Positions 26,724-33,895 of a stretch of DNA of 64,000 nt are shown here, in pieces (the first letter of the stretch is position 1; the number at the start of each line of letters is the position of its first letter). Source of the stretch: Rhizobium giardinii bv. giardinii H152. Its GTDB lineage: Bacteria > Pseudomonadota > Alphaproteobacteria > Rhizobiales > Rhizobiaceae. The stretch is from positions 101,867 through 165,866 of the forward strand of contig NZ_KB902724.1 in assembly GCF_000379605.1 (NCBI RefSeq), read 5' to 3'. Made by a program: the position numbers and the translations under genes. The notes beneath the pieces were generated by a model that did no database searches, was not told the origin of the DNA, and saw only the letters and a program-made list of their open reading frames with translations.

Positions 26724-26739
26724 ATGTTATCGCTATCAT
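26724..26739. promoter_or_regulatory. Operator 3 between the regulator and the lactonase gene
   Basis: ATGTTATCGCTATCAT differs from the perfect operator at two positions in the right half. It sits in the 126-bp divergent region between the LacI regulator and the SMP-30 gene, so it may give autoregulation and weaker control of the lactonase. Confidence 0.72.
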
Positions 26740-26800
26740 CCAAAAGAAACAACGGGCCAGAGGCAATTGCCAGACGGCGAAATATTGAAAGGGCGAAGAC

Positions 26801-27727
26801 ATGTTCGGGGAGATCGACGGAACGGGGTTTGAAGTTCTTGATCGGCGCTTTGCCGCGTGTTTCGTCGGCCATGCCCGCGTGGAACGGTTGTGGACAGGCG
26901 GGCGCTGGCTGGAGGGGCCGGCTTGGTTCGCGCCTGGCCGCTTTCTCGTCTGGTCGGACATTCCGAACAACCGCATGATGCGGTTTGACGAGACCAGCGG
27001 TTCCGTTTCCGTCTTCCGGCAGCCTTCGAACAATTCCAACGGCAACACCGTGGACAACCAGGGCCGCCTGGTAACCTGCGAGCACCTGACGCGGCGGGTG
27101 ACGCGCACCGACTTCGACGGCACGGTGCAGGTAATTGCCGACCGCTTCCAAGGCAAGCGCTTCAACTCGCCCAATGATGTCGTCGTCAAATCCGACGGTT
27201 CGATCTGGTTTACCGATCCTTCCTACGGGATCATGCACGACTACGAAGGAGAATACGGAGAGGAAGAGATCGGCGGTTGCCACGTCTATCGCGTCGATCC
27301 ACAGTCCGGCGACGTTGTGAAGGTCGCCGGCGATTTCGAAAAGCCCAACGGGCTTGCCTTCTCGCCGGACGAGCGGCTGCTCTACGTCGCCGACACGGGC
27401 GCCAGCCACCTGGAAAACGGGCCGCGCCATATCCGCCGGTTTTCGGTCTCGGAGGAAGGGACGCTGTCGGGTGGCGAGGTTTTCGCGACATGCACCAGCG
27501 GCCTCTTCGACGGCTTCCGGATCGATCGGACAGGGCGCATCTGGGCCAGCGCCCAAGACGGCGTTCACTGCTACGATCCGGACGGAACGTTGATCGGCAA
27601 GATCCGCATTCCCGAAATCGTCTCGAACCTGACCTTCGGTGGCGCCAGGCGCAACCACCTGTTCATCACGGCGACGAGCTCGCTCTACGCCGTCTATCTC
27701 ACGGCGAATGGTTTCAAACTCGGCTGA
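26801..27727 (+). CDS. SMP-30/gluconolactonase family protein
   Basis: A 308-residue six-bladed propeller enzyme with no signal peptide. Likely metal ligands are the glutamate in WLEGPAWF, the asparagine in FNSPNDVVV, the asparagine in KPNGLAFSPDE, and the aspartate in LFDGFRID. The enzyme hydrolyses sugar lactones such as glucono-1,5-lactone to the free acid, which would feed gluconokinase and the dehydrogenases here. It is divergent from the LacI regulator across operator 3. Confidence 0.85.
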   Translation: MFGEIDGTGFEVLDRRFAACFVGHARVERLWTGGRWLEGPAWFAPGRFLVWSDIPNNRMMRFDETSGSVSVFRQPSNNSNGNTVDNQGRLVTCEHLTRRVTRTDFDGTVQVIADRFQGKRFNSPNDVVVKSDGSIWFTDPSYGIMHDYEGEYGEEEIGGCHVYRVDPQSGDVVKVAGDFEKPNGLAFSPDERLLYVADTGASHLENGPRHIRRFSVSEEGTLSGGEVFATCTSGLFDGFRIDRTGRIWASAQDGVHCYDPDGTLIGKIRIPEIVSNLTFGGARRNHLFITATSSLYAVYLTANGFKLG

Positions 27728-27870
27728 GCTTTTGGATGAGTTCGCGGCCGGTAATGGCGCCTCGCTTTCTCATTCACCGTCTTGTAGTTGTGGCGCTCCT
27801 GAAGGCTCTCCTTGAAATTCTCCTTGCCGTGCTATGTTGGACAAATGGTGATATTGTTGGACATACAGGT

Positions 27871-28230
27871 GTGGCGGTGGTCAAAAAGCAGGGCGCTAGC
27901 AAAAAGGCTGCGGCAAAGGAGCCCAGTGGCCCGAGGGCGAAAGTCGATCGAAATGCAAGGACTGGCCAGTTCGTCCCTGTCAGCAGAGCACGCTTCGAGG
28001 CGGTGATGAAAGCTGCGGAGCACTCAGGTTTACTGGGCGAGAAAAGCAAGCGCATCGGCGGTCGTATCAGTCCCGAACTCATCGAACAGGCAAAGAAACA
28101 TACGGGTATTGAGACGGACACGGATCTCATCGAATTCGCGTTGGCAAATGTAGCTCTCGATGACAGTTTCGGGGCAACCTTCCGGAAAACGCGGGGAACT
28201 GTCGATCCCGACTTGAAGCTTGGCTTCTAA
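27871..28230 (+). CDS. Ribbon-helix-helix antitoxin of a PIN-type toxin-antitoxin pair
   Basis: About 119 residues from a GTG at 27871; the start is uncertain (GTG 27877 also fits, and the frame is open much further upstream inside the lactonase gene). The N-terminus is lysine- and alanine-rich. The C-terminal part RISPELIEQAKKHTGIETD followed by LIEFALANVALDD looks like a short DNA-binding and helix segment of an RHH-type antitoxin. It overlaps the PIN toxin by 11 bp. Two copies of GTTGGACA (27837-27844, 27856-27863) just upstream may be the autoregulatory site. Confidence 0.6.
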   Translation: MAVVKKQGASKKAAAKEPSGPRAKVDRNARTGQFVPVSRARFEAVMKAAEHSGLLGEKSKRIGGRISPELIEQAKKHTGIETDTDLIEFALANVALDDSFGATFRKTRGTVDPDLKLGF

Positions 28231-28786
28231 GGTGCCGGTCTTTGATTTCGAGGCACGGTTTGACCCTCAAAAGACCCTCGCGCAGCGAGATGACGAAGAG
28301 CTTCCTTTCGTGGGCGACATTGCAGAGGCCGGCCAGGAACTCCTGCTTGACACGTGCGTCTATATCGATGGTTTGCAGGGGCGTGCCCGTGACATCGTCG
28401 CCGACCTGCTGGATATCAGACAGAGCAACCATTCGTCTGTGGCCGTTCAGGAGTTGATGCATACGGTTGGTGTTCTGGATCCCCAGCATCCCGGTACGAA
28501 GGTCGCGGTACGGCAGATCGGGATGACGATCCATGCCATGCAGCCGCATCGGACTTTTGCTCCCGATAGCGATGTGTTGGGGAGGGCGGCGCTCCTTTCG
28601 GGTATGCTTTGCCGTCTTCAAGGCTATCAGCGCGATGCCCGTCTTCGTGCGCTTCAGGATTGTGTGCTTTTTCTGCAGGCGATGAAGTTGGGTTTCACGG
28701 TGCTCACGGCCAACGTCAGTGATTTTGATTACCTGCTGCAACTCATTCCAAGCGGCCGGGCCTTATTTTACAGGTCAGACAATTAA
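28220..28786 (+). CDS. PIN-domain ribonuclease toxin
   Basis: About 188 residues from a TTG at 28220, or 184 from a GTG at 28232; neither is certain. Acidic PIN-domain residues are visible: aspartate in LLLDTCVYIDGL, glutamate in SVAVQELMHT, and aspartates in LQDCVLFLQA and TANVSDFDYLL. PIN toxins cleave RNA and are neutralised by the partner encoded just upstream. The 3' end overlaps a truncated kduD on the other strand by 12 bp, suggesting the pair arrived by recombination into the kdu locus. Confidence 0.75.
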   Translation: MASKVPVFDFEARFDPQKTLAQRDDEELPFVGDIAEAGQELLLDTCVYIDGLQGRARDIVADLLDIRQSNHSSVAVQELMHTVGVLDPQHPGTKVAVRQIGMTIHAMQPHRTFAPDSDVLGRAALLSGMLCRLQGYQRDARLRALQDCVLFLQAMKLGFTVLTANVSDFDYLLQLIPSGRALFYRSDN

Positions 28787-28927
28787 AGCCGCCGCATTCC
28801 ATTCTTCGTTCAGTGTAGTCTTTGAACCGCCCACGCTCCAGCCCCGGGCAAGTGCAATTGCCGTGGCCTGGCCAATTCCCGTACGGGGCCCGGTGACGAG
28901 CGCCACCTGTCCTGTCCGATCAAACAT
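28775..28927 (-). pseudogene. kduD: Truncated kduD, N-terminal remnant
   Basis: MFDRTGQVALVTGPRTGIGQ is the N-terminal cofactor-binding region of a short-chain dehydrogenase like KduD (2-deoxy-D-gluconate 3-dehydrogenase). The reading frame stops after 50 residues, where about 250 are expected. The sequence diverges after ALARGW, and the remnant ends inside the 3' end of the PIN toxin gene. Its ATG lies 3 nt after the unshifted kduI stop, the normal operon arrangement. The rest of the gene is absent from this place. Confidence 0.75.
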
Positions 28928-29750
28928 TGATCACGTCAGGTCCTGCGGCCGCACCATGTCCATGTCCTCGAAAACCTGGTTTTCGCCGGACATCGCCCAG
29001 GGTTCCGCAGCCTGAATGGATCGACCAGGGCGGCGAAATGACCGCTTCCTCATTACGCACGACGATGTGACGGGTTTCCTGCGGCTTTCCCATCATGTGG
29101 AAGACCACGGCTTCCGGCGCCATGTCGAAATAGACGTAGACCTCCATCCGCCGGTCATGCAGATGGGGCGGCATCGTGTTCCAGTTGCTGCCCGGCGCAA
29201 GCTTGGTCAGGCCCATCAAGAGCTGGCAGCTGGGCATGACCTTGGGGTGGAGATAGCGGTAGATCGTGCGCTCGTTGTTGGTTTCGCGCGCACCGAGCGT
29301 CACCGGCGAGGCCTCCTCGATCGTCACGTGCTTGTTGGGATAGTGCGTGTGTGCGGGCGCACAATTGCCGTAGAACTTGGCGGGATGCGCCGCATCGTCA
29401 CTCGAAAAGACGATGTTGCGGGCGCCGGCGCCGATATAGAGACCTTCCTGCCGTGCGAGCCTGTAGGTCTCGCCGTCCACGTCGACCTTGCCCGGGCCCC
29501 CGATATTGATGATCCCCATTTCGCGGCGCTGAAGCAGGAAGTCGGTGCCGGTCACGTCAGAAACGTCGTTCGGCGCCTCCACCGTTCCTGAGACCGGACA
29601 GACGCCAAACACGATCACACGGTCGTAGTGCGTATAGGTCATGTTCATGGCGTCGGGGGCAAAAAGACCCGAGATGTGGAAATGGGCGCGCAGGCCTTCC
29701 GTATCGAGCGCCTTGGCATGCTCGGGATGAATCGTGTCGCGAATGTCCAT
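28920..29750 (-). CDS. kduI: 5-dehydro-4-deoxy-D-glucuronate isomerase, 3'-frameshifted
   Basis: A 276-residue frame. KduI isomerises 4-deoxy-L-threo-5-hexosulose uronate in pectin breakdown. Zinc ligands H196 and H198 (PPHLHDR), E203 and H245 (WSIHS) are all present and align with E. coli numbering as I recall it. After residue 250 the frame changes: the normal C-terminus WAMSGENQVFEDMDMV followed by RPQDLT is found in another frame ending at 28931. About 17 nt coding for a SNYTFI-like piece seem lost near 29002. The protein may be unstable or inactive. No strong ribosome site precedes 29750. Confidence 0.78.
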   Translation of the reverse strand: MDIRDTIHPEHAKALDTEGLRAHFHISGLFAPDAMNMTYTHYDRVIVFGVCPVSGTVEAPNDVSDVTGTDFLLQRREMGIINIGGPGKVDVDGETYRLARQEGLYIGAGARNIVFSSDDAAHPAKFYGNCAPAHTHYPNKHVTIEEASPVTLGARETNNERTIYRYLHPKVMPSCQLLMGLTKLAPGSNWNTMPPHLHDRRMEVYVYFDMAPEAVVFHMMGKPQETRHIVVRNEEAVISPPWSIHSGCGTLGDVRRKPGFRGHGHGAAAGPDVINV

Positions 29751-29777
29751 GGGTCTGTTCTTGATGTTGTCATTCAG

Positions 29778-29817
29778 GCAGAGCGCCACGCATCCGCCCG
29801 GGTGCGTGGCGCTCTGC
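29778..29817. repeat. 15-bp perfect inverted repeat between the binding protein and kduI
   Basis: GCAGAGCGCCACGCA (29778-29792) and TGCGTGGCGCTCTGC (29803-29817) form a perfect stem with a 10-nt loop. No T tract follows on either strand. It probably stabilises the 3' end of the binding-protein transcript or attenuates read-through to kduI. Confidence 0.65.
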
Positions 29818-29870
29818 TGCGTGAAATCGGCGCCGCGGCCTGACAACGGCGCCGATCGCAGGCGCTCCCA

Positions 29871-31154
29871 CTATTTGGCAGCAGCGGCAAATTTGGCGAT
29901 TTCGACATTCGCCCCTTTGGCATCGGCGGCCAATTGAGCGTAGGTGTCCTCAAGCGACAGTTCGCCGACGATCAACTGGCTCATGCGCTGAACAATGGAA
30001 CCGTAAACCGCGCTGGCGCCCTGTGTCTTTTCGATGGTGCGCGCTTCTTCCGGAACATTGCCGACATTGCGGGCGAAAGCTTCCATCGAGGATTTGGCGT
30101 TGGCGCTGTCGGTCTTGTATTGCGGATTGTCGATCTGGGCGCCTGTGAGGATCAGGAACTGCTCGGCGATATCGCGCTGGACTTTTTCCGAGCCGAGGAA
30201 CTCGATCAGCTTCGCCGCGGCTTCGGGCGCCTTTGTGTGCTGGAAGGCGACGATGAACGTCGCACCCGGCATCGGCACGCAACCGGCATCACCGCAGGGC
30301 GGGTCGATCGCCGTCCAGTCAAAGGAATCGCCGATCTTCGTGACGAACGGGTTGATCATCCAGTTTCCGGCGAGATAGGTCACGACGTTCCCGCTGGCGA
30401 ACTCGTCGCCCATGTTCTTGTAACGCGTTCCGCCGGCAGCTCCCCACATTTCCTTGGGAAACGCCCCGGACTGGGTCCATTTGTAGAGATCGGCGATATA
30501 GCGCTTGGCGCCTTCATCGGGGAATATGAGCTGCCCGTCCTTCAGGAAGTGGGCGCCATAGGAAAAAGCCGGCCCGGCGAAGCGGTGGCCGGAGCGGTCC
30601 ATCGTGAAGGGAATCTCGACGCCGGTGGCCTTGGCGACCTTTACGGATGCATCGACGATTTCCGTGAGCGTCGCGCCCTTTTTCGGCAGCGGCACGCCGG
30701 CCTGCTCGAACAGGGTCACATTGACGAAGGGCTGGTTGAGCGTCTGCGAAGCAACGTAGCCGCCGATCTTGTCAGGTGCGCTGCCCGGCGTGCGGATGAG
30801 ATCCAGCGACTTTCCGTGAAGCTTCGCAAAACCATCCGGATCCTTCATGTAGGGCCGCAGGTCGGCCGTGTAGCGAAGGAGATCATTGGCGGTGATCTTG
30901 GCCACGTCCGGCCCCTTGCCGACAGACAACTGAAGCGGCAGCTGTTCCATCATCTGCGCATAGCCGGCGGTGACGAAATCGACGGTGATGTCCTTGTTCT
31001 CCGCCTCGAATTGATCGACCAGCTTCTCCATCATGGCGACATAATTCGGATCGTCGTCGGTGAAGGCGAAGGTGATCGTCTCGGCGAATGCCGGCAGCGC
31101 GGCCGTACCAAGGGCGAGCGCGAGAGCGGTAATTTTCAGGGTTTTCAAGGTCAT
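29871..31154 (-). CDS. ABC transporter substrate-binding protein of the pectin-oligosaccharide cluster
   Basis: A 427-residue family 1 solute-binding protein. A signal peptide ends at PAFA near residue 24. The mature start ETITFAFTDDDPNYVAMMEKL and the segment DVAKITANDLLRY are typical, and a CGDAGC pair near residue 290 could form a disulfide. It is divergent from the cluster encoding the 862-aa protein, the GH105 enzyme, ATPase and permeases, and is the only binding protein for them. Ligands are therefore probably unsaturated rhamnogalacturonan oligosaccharides. Confidence 0.85.
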   Translation of the reverse strand: MTLKTLKITALALALGTAALPAFAETITFAFTDDDPNYVAMMEKLVDQFEAENKDITVDFVTAGYAQMMEQLPLQLSVGKGPDVAKITANDLLRYTADLRPYMKDPDGFAKLHGKSLDLIRTPGSAPDKIGGYVASQTLNQPFVNVTLFEQAGVPLPKKGATLTEIVDASVKVAKATGVEIPFTMDRSGHRFAGPAFSYGAHFLKDGQLIFPDEGAKRYIADLYKWTQSGAFPKEMWGAAGGTRYKNMGDEFASGNVVTYLAGNWMINPFVTKIGDSFDWTAIDPPCGDAGCVPMPGATFIVAFQHTKAPEAAAKLIEFLGSEKVQRDIAEQFLILTGAQIDNPQYKTDSANAKSSMEAFARNVGNVPEEARTIEKTQGASAVYGSIVQRMSQLIVGELSLEDTYAQLAADAKGANVEIAKFAAAAK

Positions 31155-31188
31155 GCGTTCCTCCCGTTATCGATACTTTCCAACCGCA

Positions 31189-31204
31189 ATGAAATAATTT
31201 TCAT
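31189..31204. promoter_or_regulatory. Candidate operator, copy 1 (ATGAAA-N4-TTTCAT)
   Basis: ATGAAATAATTTTCAT has 6-bp inverted arms and lies 35 bp upstream of the binding-protein start. A further half-like TTTTCATTG occurs at 31220-31228. A GTTATCGATA core near 31166-31175 also resembles the sugar-acid operator, but with poor flanks. Confidence 0.5.
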
Positions 31205-31306
31205 AGAAACGATAACTAATTTTCATTGCCTAGGCCGGATTTAATGGCTATTTCTGCATATAAGTCAACAAAAATGAAATGTGCGGTGAGGAGATTTCGA
31301 GGAGTA

Positions 31307-31322
31307 ATGAAAAACATTTCAT
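31307..31322. promoter_or_regulatory. Candidate operator, copy 2, over the start codon of the 862-aa gene
   Basis: ATGAAAAACATTTCAT repeats the arms ATGAAA and TTTCAT at the same 4-nt spacing as at 31189. Its first three bases are the proposed ATG. A regulator bound to both sites would loop or block the divergent promoters between them. Confidence 0.42.
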
Positions 31323-33895
31323 TATCTTTTGGTGGGGCGAAGCAGGGTGGCCTCAGATCCGGCGCCACGCTTTGGCCCCTCTTGCCGGGGCAAGCGATAA
31401 ACCGCTGGCATGTCAGCGAGGCCGAGGTTGAATACTTTCCGGGAACGGCCCGCCCGATGCCGGATGCAATCGACTACCGCTTCATCAATGGATGGGTTGC
31501 AACCGGCGACCTGCCGTGTCGCGAGGCGCTGCGGGCGCGGCTGCTGACGCGCGACATCAGGCTGCCGCCGAAGGTTGATTTTTCGAATCTCTATCTCGGT
31601 GGCGAGGACCCCCGCGTCGACTTTTCCACCTTCTGCTTTCGCCCGCTTCTTATCCGCCGCTGGATGCGCTGCATCATCACGGCGGACAGGGCGCAGACGG
31701 TGCGCCTCGCTGCTGAAACCTGCGGCGGGATGCATGTCTGGCTCGATGAAACGAAGGTTCTGGCGCACGAACCCTATGATCGCAACATCGGCCATTCCGC
31801 CGCGTTTTCCGCCGATCTTCCGAACGGCGAAAGCGTTCTGACCGTATTCCTGGAAGATCTGCACGAGCGCGACACGAGTTGTTTCTTCAAGCTGACGCTG
31901 CTTGAAGGTAACGGTGTTGCCGCCGGTATTCTGGCTGAGATCGACAGTCACTCGATGCGCGAGGTGGAGGCGACGCTGAACGGCCTGCGCACCGACCGTC
32001 TGTTCTATGACAAGGGCACGGTACAGGTGATTGCCGACTATCTGCCCGATCGCCCGGTGGAGATCGAGCTTGGACCCGACTGGCATCCGTCCGAAACGGT
32101 GACGATGAATGTGCTGCCGGACGGAGCGGGCAAGTCGGCGCAACCGATTCGATTTACGATCTCGAAGGATAGTCCGGCGGCAGAGCTGTTCGATATTGCT
32201 GGCCTCAGGGCCGGATGCATCTCGTTGACCTTTGTCGTTCGGGTCGGCGGCGTGCGGATCGAGCGCGGCCTCGGCACCTCCATCCTGCCGCCGCCGCTCT
32301 CGCTCAACCAGAGCCATATTGCCGACCGCAAGCGGGTGGCCCTGGATGTCATGTCCGCCGGTGGCAAGAACGAGCCGTCGCGCGCCCTCGTGCTGATGGC
32401 GCTCGGCAAAGAACCCGAACAGGCCTTGCGGCTGATCGAGAGCGCGTTGCCGTCGGTCATCGAGCGCCATGATTGCGCCGATTTCTGGCTGCTGCCGCTC
32501 TTGTGGATTTACCGCAAGCACGCGGGGACGCAACTGCCGGACGACCTTTGGGAGAGGCTGCGCGGTGTCATCCTCAATTTCCGCTATTGGCTGGATGAAC
32601 CCGGCAACGACGTGATGTGGTATTGGAGCGAGAACCATGTCCTCTGCTTCCATATCGCCCAATATCTGGCTGGCGACCTGTTCCTGGAAGAGATCTTTCC
32701 GAACAGCGGCAAAACCGGCCTGGAGCATCGGACGCAGGCTGAGAAGCGGCTGCACCGCTGGTTCGATGCAATCGACGAGCATGGCCTGGCGGAATGGAAC
32801 TCTGCCGCCTATTACCCGATCGACTTCCTCGGCCTGTTCACGCTGTTCGAAAACACCGATGATGCGCGTCTGAAGGACCGAACGCGTGCTCTGTTGGACC
32901 AGATCTTCGTCATGACGGCGCTGCATACGCTGGAAAGCGTACCATCGGGGTCGCAGGGCCGGATCTACGAGAAGGAGCTGTTTGCCGGGGCGGCAACCGA
33001 GCTTGCCTCCGTGGCGGCGATCGCTTTCGGCGGCAATTGGTACGCCGGCCATGATCGCGCGGCCGCTCTTCTCGCCCTGTCGGACTATGAGCCGCCGCTG
33101 CTTGCCACCAGCTTTGCGTTTCCGCCCAAGGGCAAGCGGCTGGCTGCCCGCTATACCCAAGGGCTGAATATGAACGCCAAGCTCTCACTCTGGAAATGCG
33201 CGGATGCTCAACTGTCCAGTGTTGCGGAGTACAAGACCGGAGAGCTCGGCCACCAGCAACACATGGCCGATATCCAGCTTTCCGGCCACATGCTGGCGCG
33301 TTTCTGGGTCAATCACCCGGGCGACCTCAAGGTCTGGGGCGGCAGCCGCCCGTCCTATTGGGCCGGCAACGGTATCAATCCGCGCGTGGCCCAGTACGAC
33401 AACGTGGCGTTGGTGCTTTTTGACCTGACGCGCCATCCCCACCCCATTCGTTTTACGCATGTGTTCGTGCCGGTTGAGCTTTGCGACGAAGTCGTCGTCG
33501 AGACGAACTGGATTTTTGCACGCGTCGCGGACGGCTATGTCGGCATCTACGGATCCACGGCGCTTGTGGCTCTCCAGCAAGGGCTGTTTGCCGGCATGGA
33601 ATGGCGCATGCATGCGGAGAAGGCGGCCTGGCTGATGGTGGCCGGCAGCGCGGACGTGCACGGCGACTTCTCGGCATTCCGGGACAGCTGCCTTGCCCAT
33701 GCGCCGCGCTTCGACGCGGTAGCGATGAGCCTGACGCTCGATCATCCCGACGGCACGCTGATGCTCCCGTTCGAGGGAGAATTGCGGCGTGCCGGAGCAC
33801 CCATGCCTTTCGAACCGCTTTCTATCGTGCCGCAGGTCGGCGTCGATAGCGGTTCGCTTCATCCCTGGACTGTCATGAAGGAGCTTTCCGTATGA
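31307..33895 (+). CDS. Large unrecognised protein of the pectin-oligosaccharide cluster
   Basis: 862 residues from the ATG at 31307, which is close to GAGGAG; in-frame starts at 31226 and 31274 cannot be excluded. There is no signal peptide or membrane segment. The N-terminal 400 residues look beta-rich with repeated WLDET- and VFLEDLHERD-like strands. The middle region (MWYWSENHVLCFHIAQYLAG, GLAEWNSAAYYPIDFLGLF) is helical and rich in W, H, E and D, as in (alpha/alpha)6-barrel lyases and hydrolases. The C-terminus is again beta-rich. It overlaps the GH105 gene by 4 bp. A cytoplasmic glycosidase or lyase for imported pectin fragments is a reasonable guess, not shown. Confidence 0.7.
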   Translation: MKNISLSFGGAKQGGLRSGATLWPLLPGQAINRWHVSEAEVEYFPGTARPMPDAIDYRFINGWVATGDLPCREALRARLLTRDIRLPPKVDFSNLYLGGEDPRVDFSTFCFRPLLIRRWMRCIITADRAQTVRLAAETCGGMHVWLDETKVLAHEPYDRNIGHSAAFSADLPNGESVLTVFLEDLHERDTSCFFKLTLLEGNGVAAGILAEIDSHSMREVEATLNGLRTDRLFYDKGTVQVIADYLPDRPVEIELGPDWHPSETVTMNVLPDGAGKSAQPIRFTISKDSPAAELFDIAGLRAGCISLTFVVRVGGVRIERGLGTSILPPPLSLNQSHIADRKRVALDVMSAGGKNEPSRALVLMALGKEPEQALRLIESALPSVIERHDCADFWLLPLLWIYRKHAGTQLPDDLWERLRGVILNFRYWLDEPGNDVMWYWSENHVLCFHIAQYLAGDLFLEEIFPNSGKTGLEHRTQAEKRLHRWFDAIDEHGLAEWNSAAYYPIDFLGLFTLFENTDDARLKDRTRALLDQIFVMTALHTLESVPSGSQGRIYEKELFAGAATELASVAAIAFGGNWYAGHDRAAALLALSDYEPPLLATSFAFPPKGKRLAARYTQGLNMNAKLSLWKCADAQLSSVAEYKTGELGHQQHMADIQLSGHMLARFWVNHPGDLKVWGGSRPSYWAGNGINPRVAQYDNVALVLFDLTRHPHPIRFTHVFVPVELCDEVVVETNWIFARVADGYVGIYGSTALVALQQGLFAGMEWRMHAEKAAWLMVAGSADVHGDFSAFRDSCLAHAPRFDAVAMSLTLDHPDGTLMLPFEGELRRAGAPMPFEPLSIVPQVGVDSGSLHPWTVMKELSV

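Noticed and set aside
27277..27870. Upstream extension of the antitoxin frame
   Set aside because: It runs through the lactonase gene in another frame, with arginine-rich shadow sequence; the antitoxin-like part begins only after about 27871.
31160..31180. GTTATCGATA near the pectin-cluster binding protein as a fourth sugar-acid operator
   Set aside because: The core matches but the outer arms (CC and CTTT in place of AT and ACAT) do not; I mention it only in passing.
31322..33160. 612-residue minus-strand frame opposite the 862-aa gene
   Set aside because: Its composition (arginine, glutamine and histidine rich, no motifs) fits an antisense shadow; the plus-strand gene is coupled to GH105.
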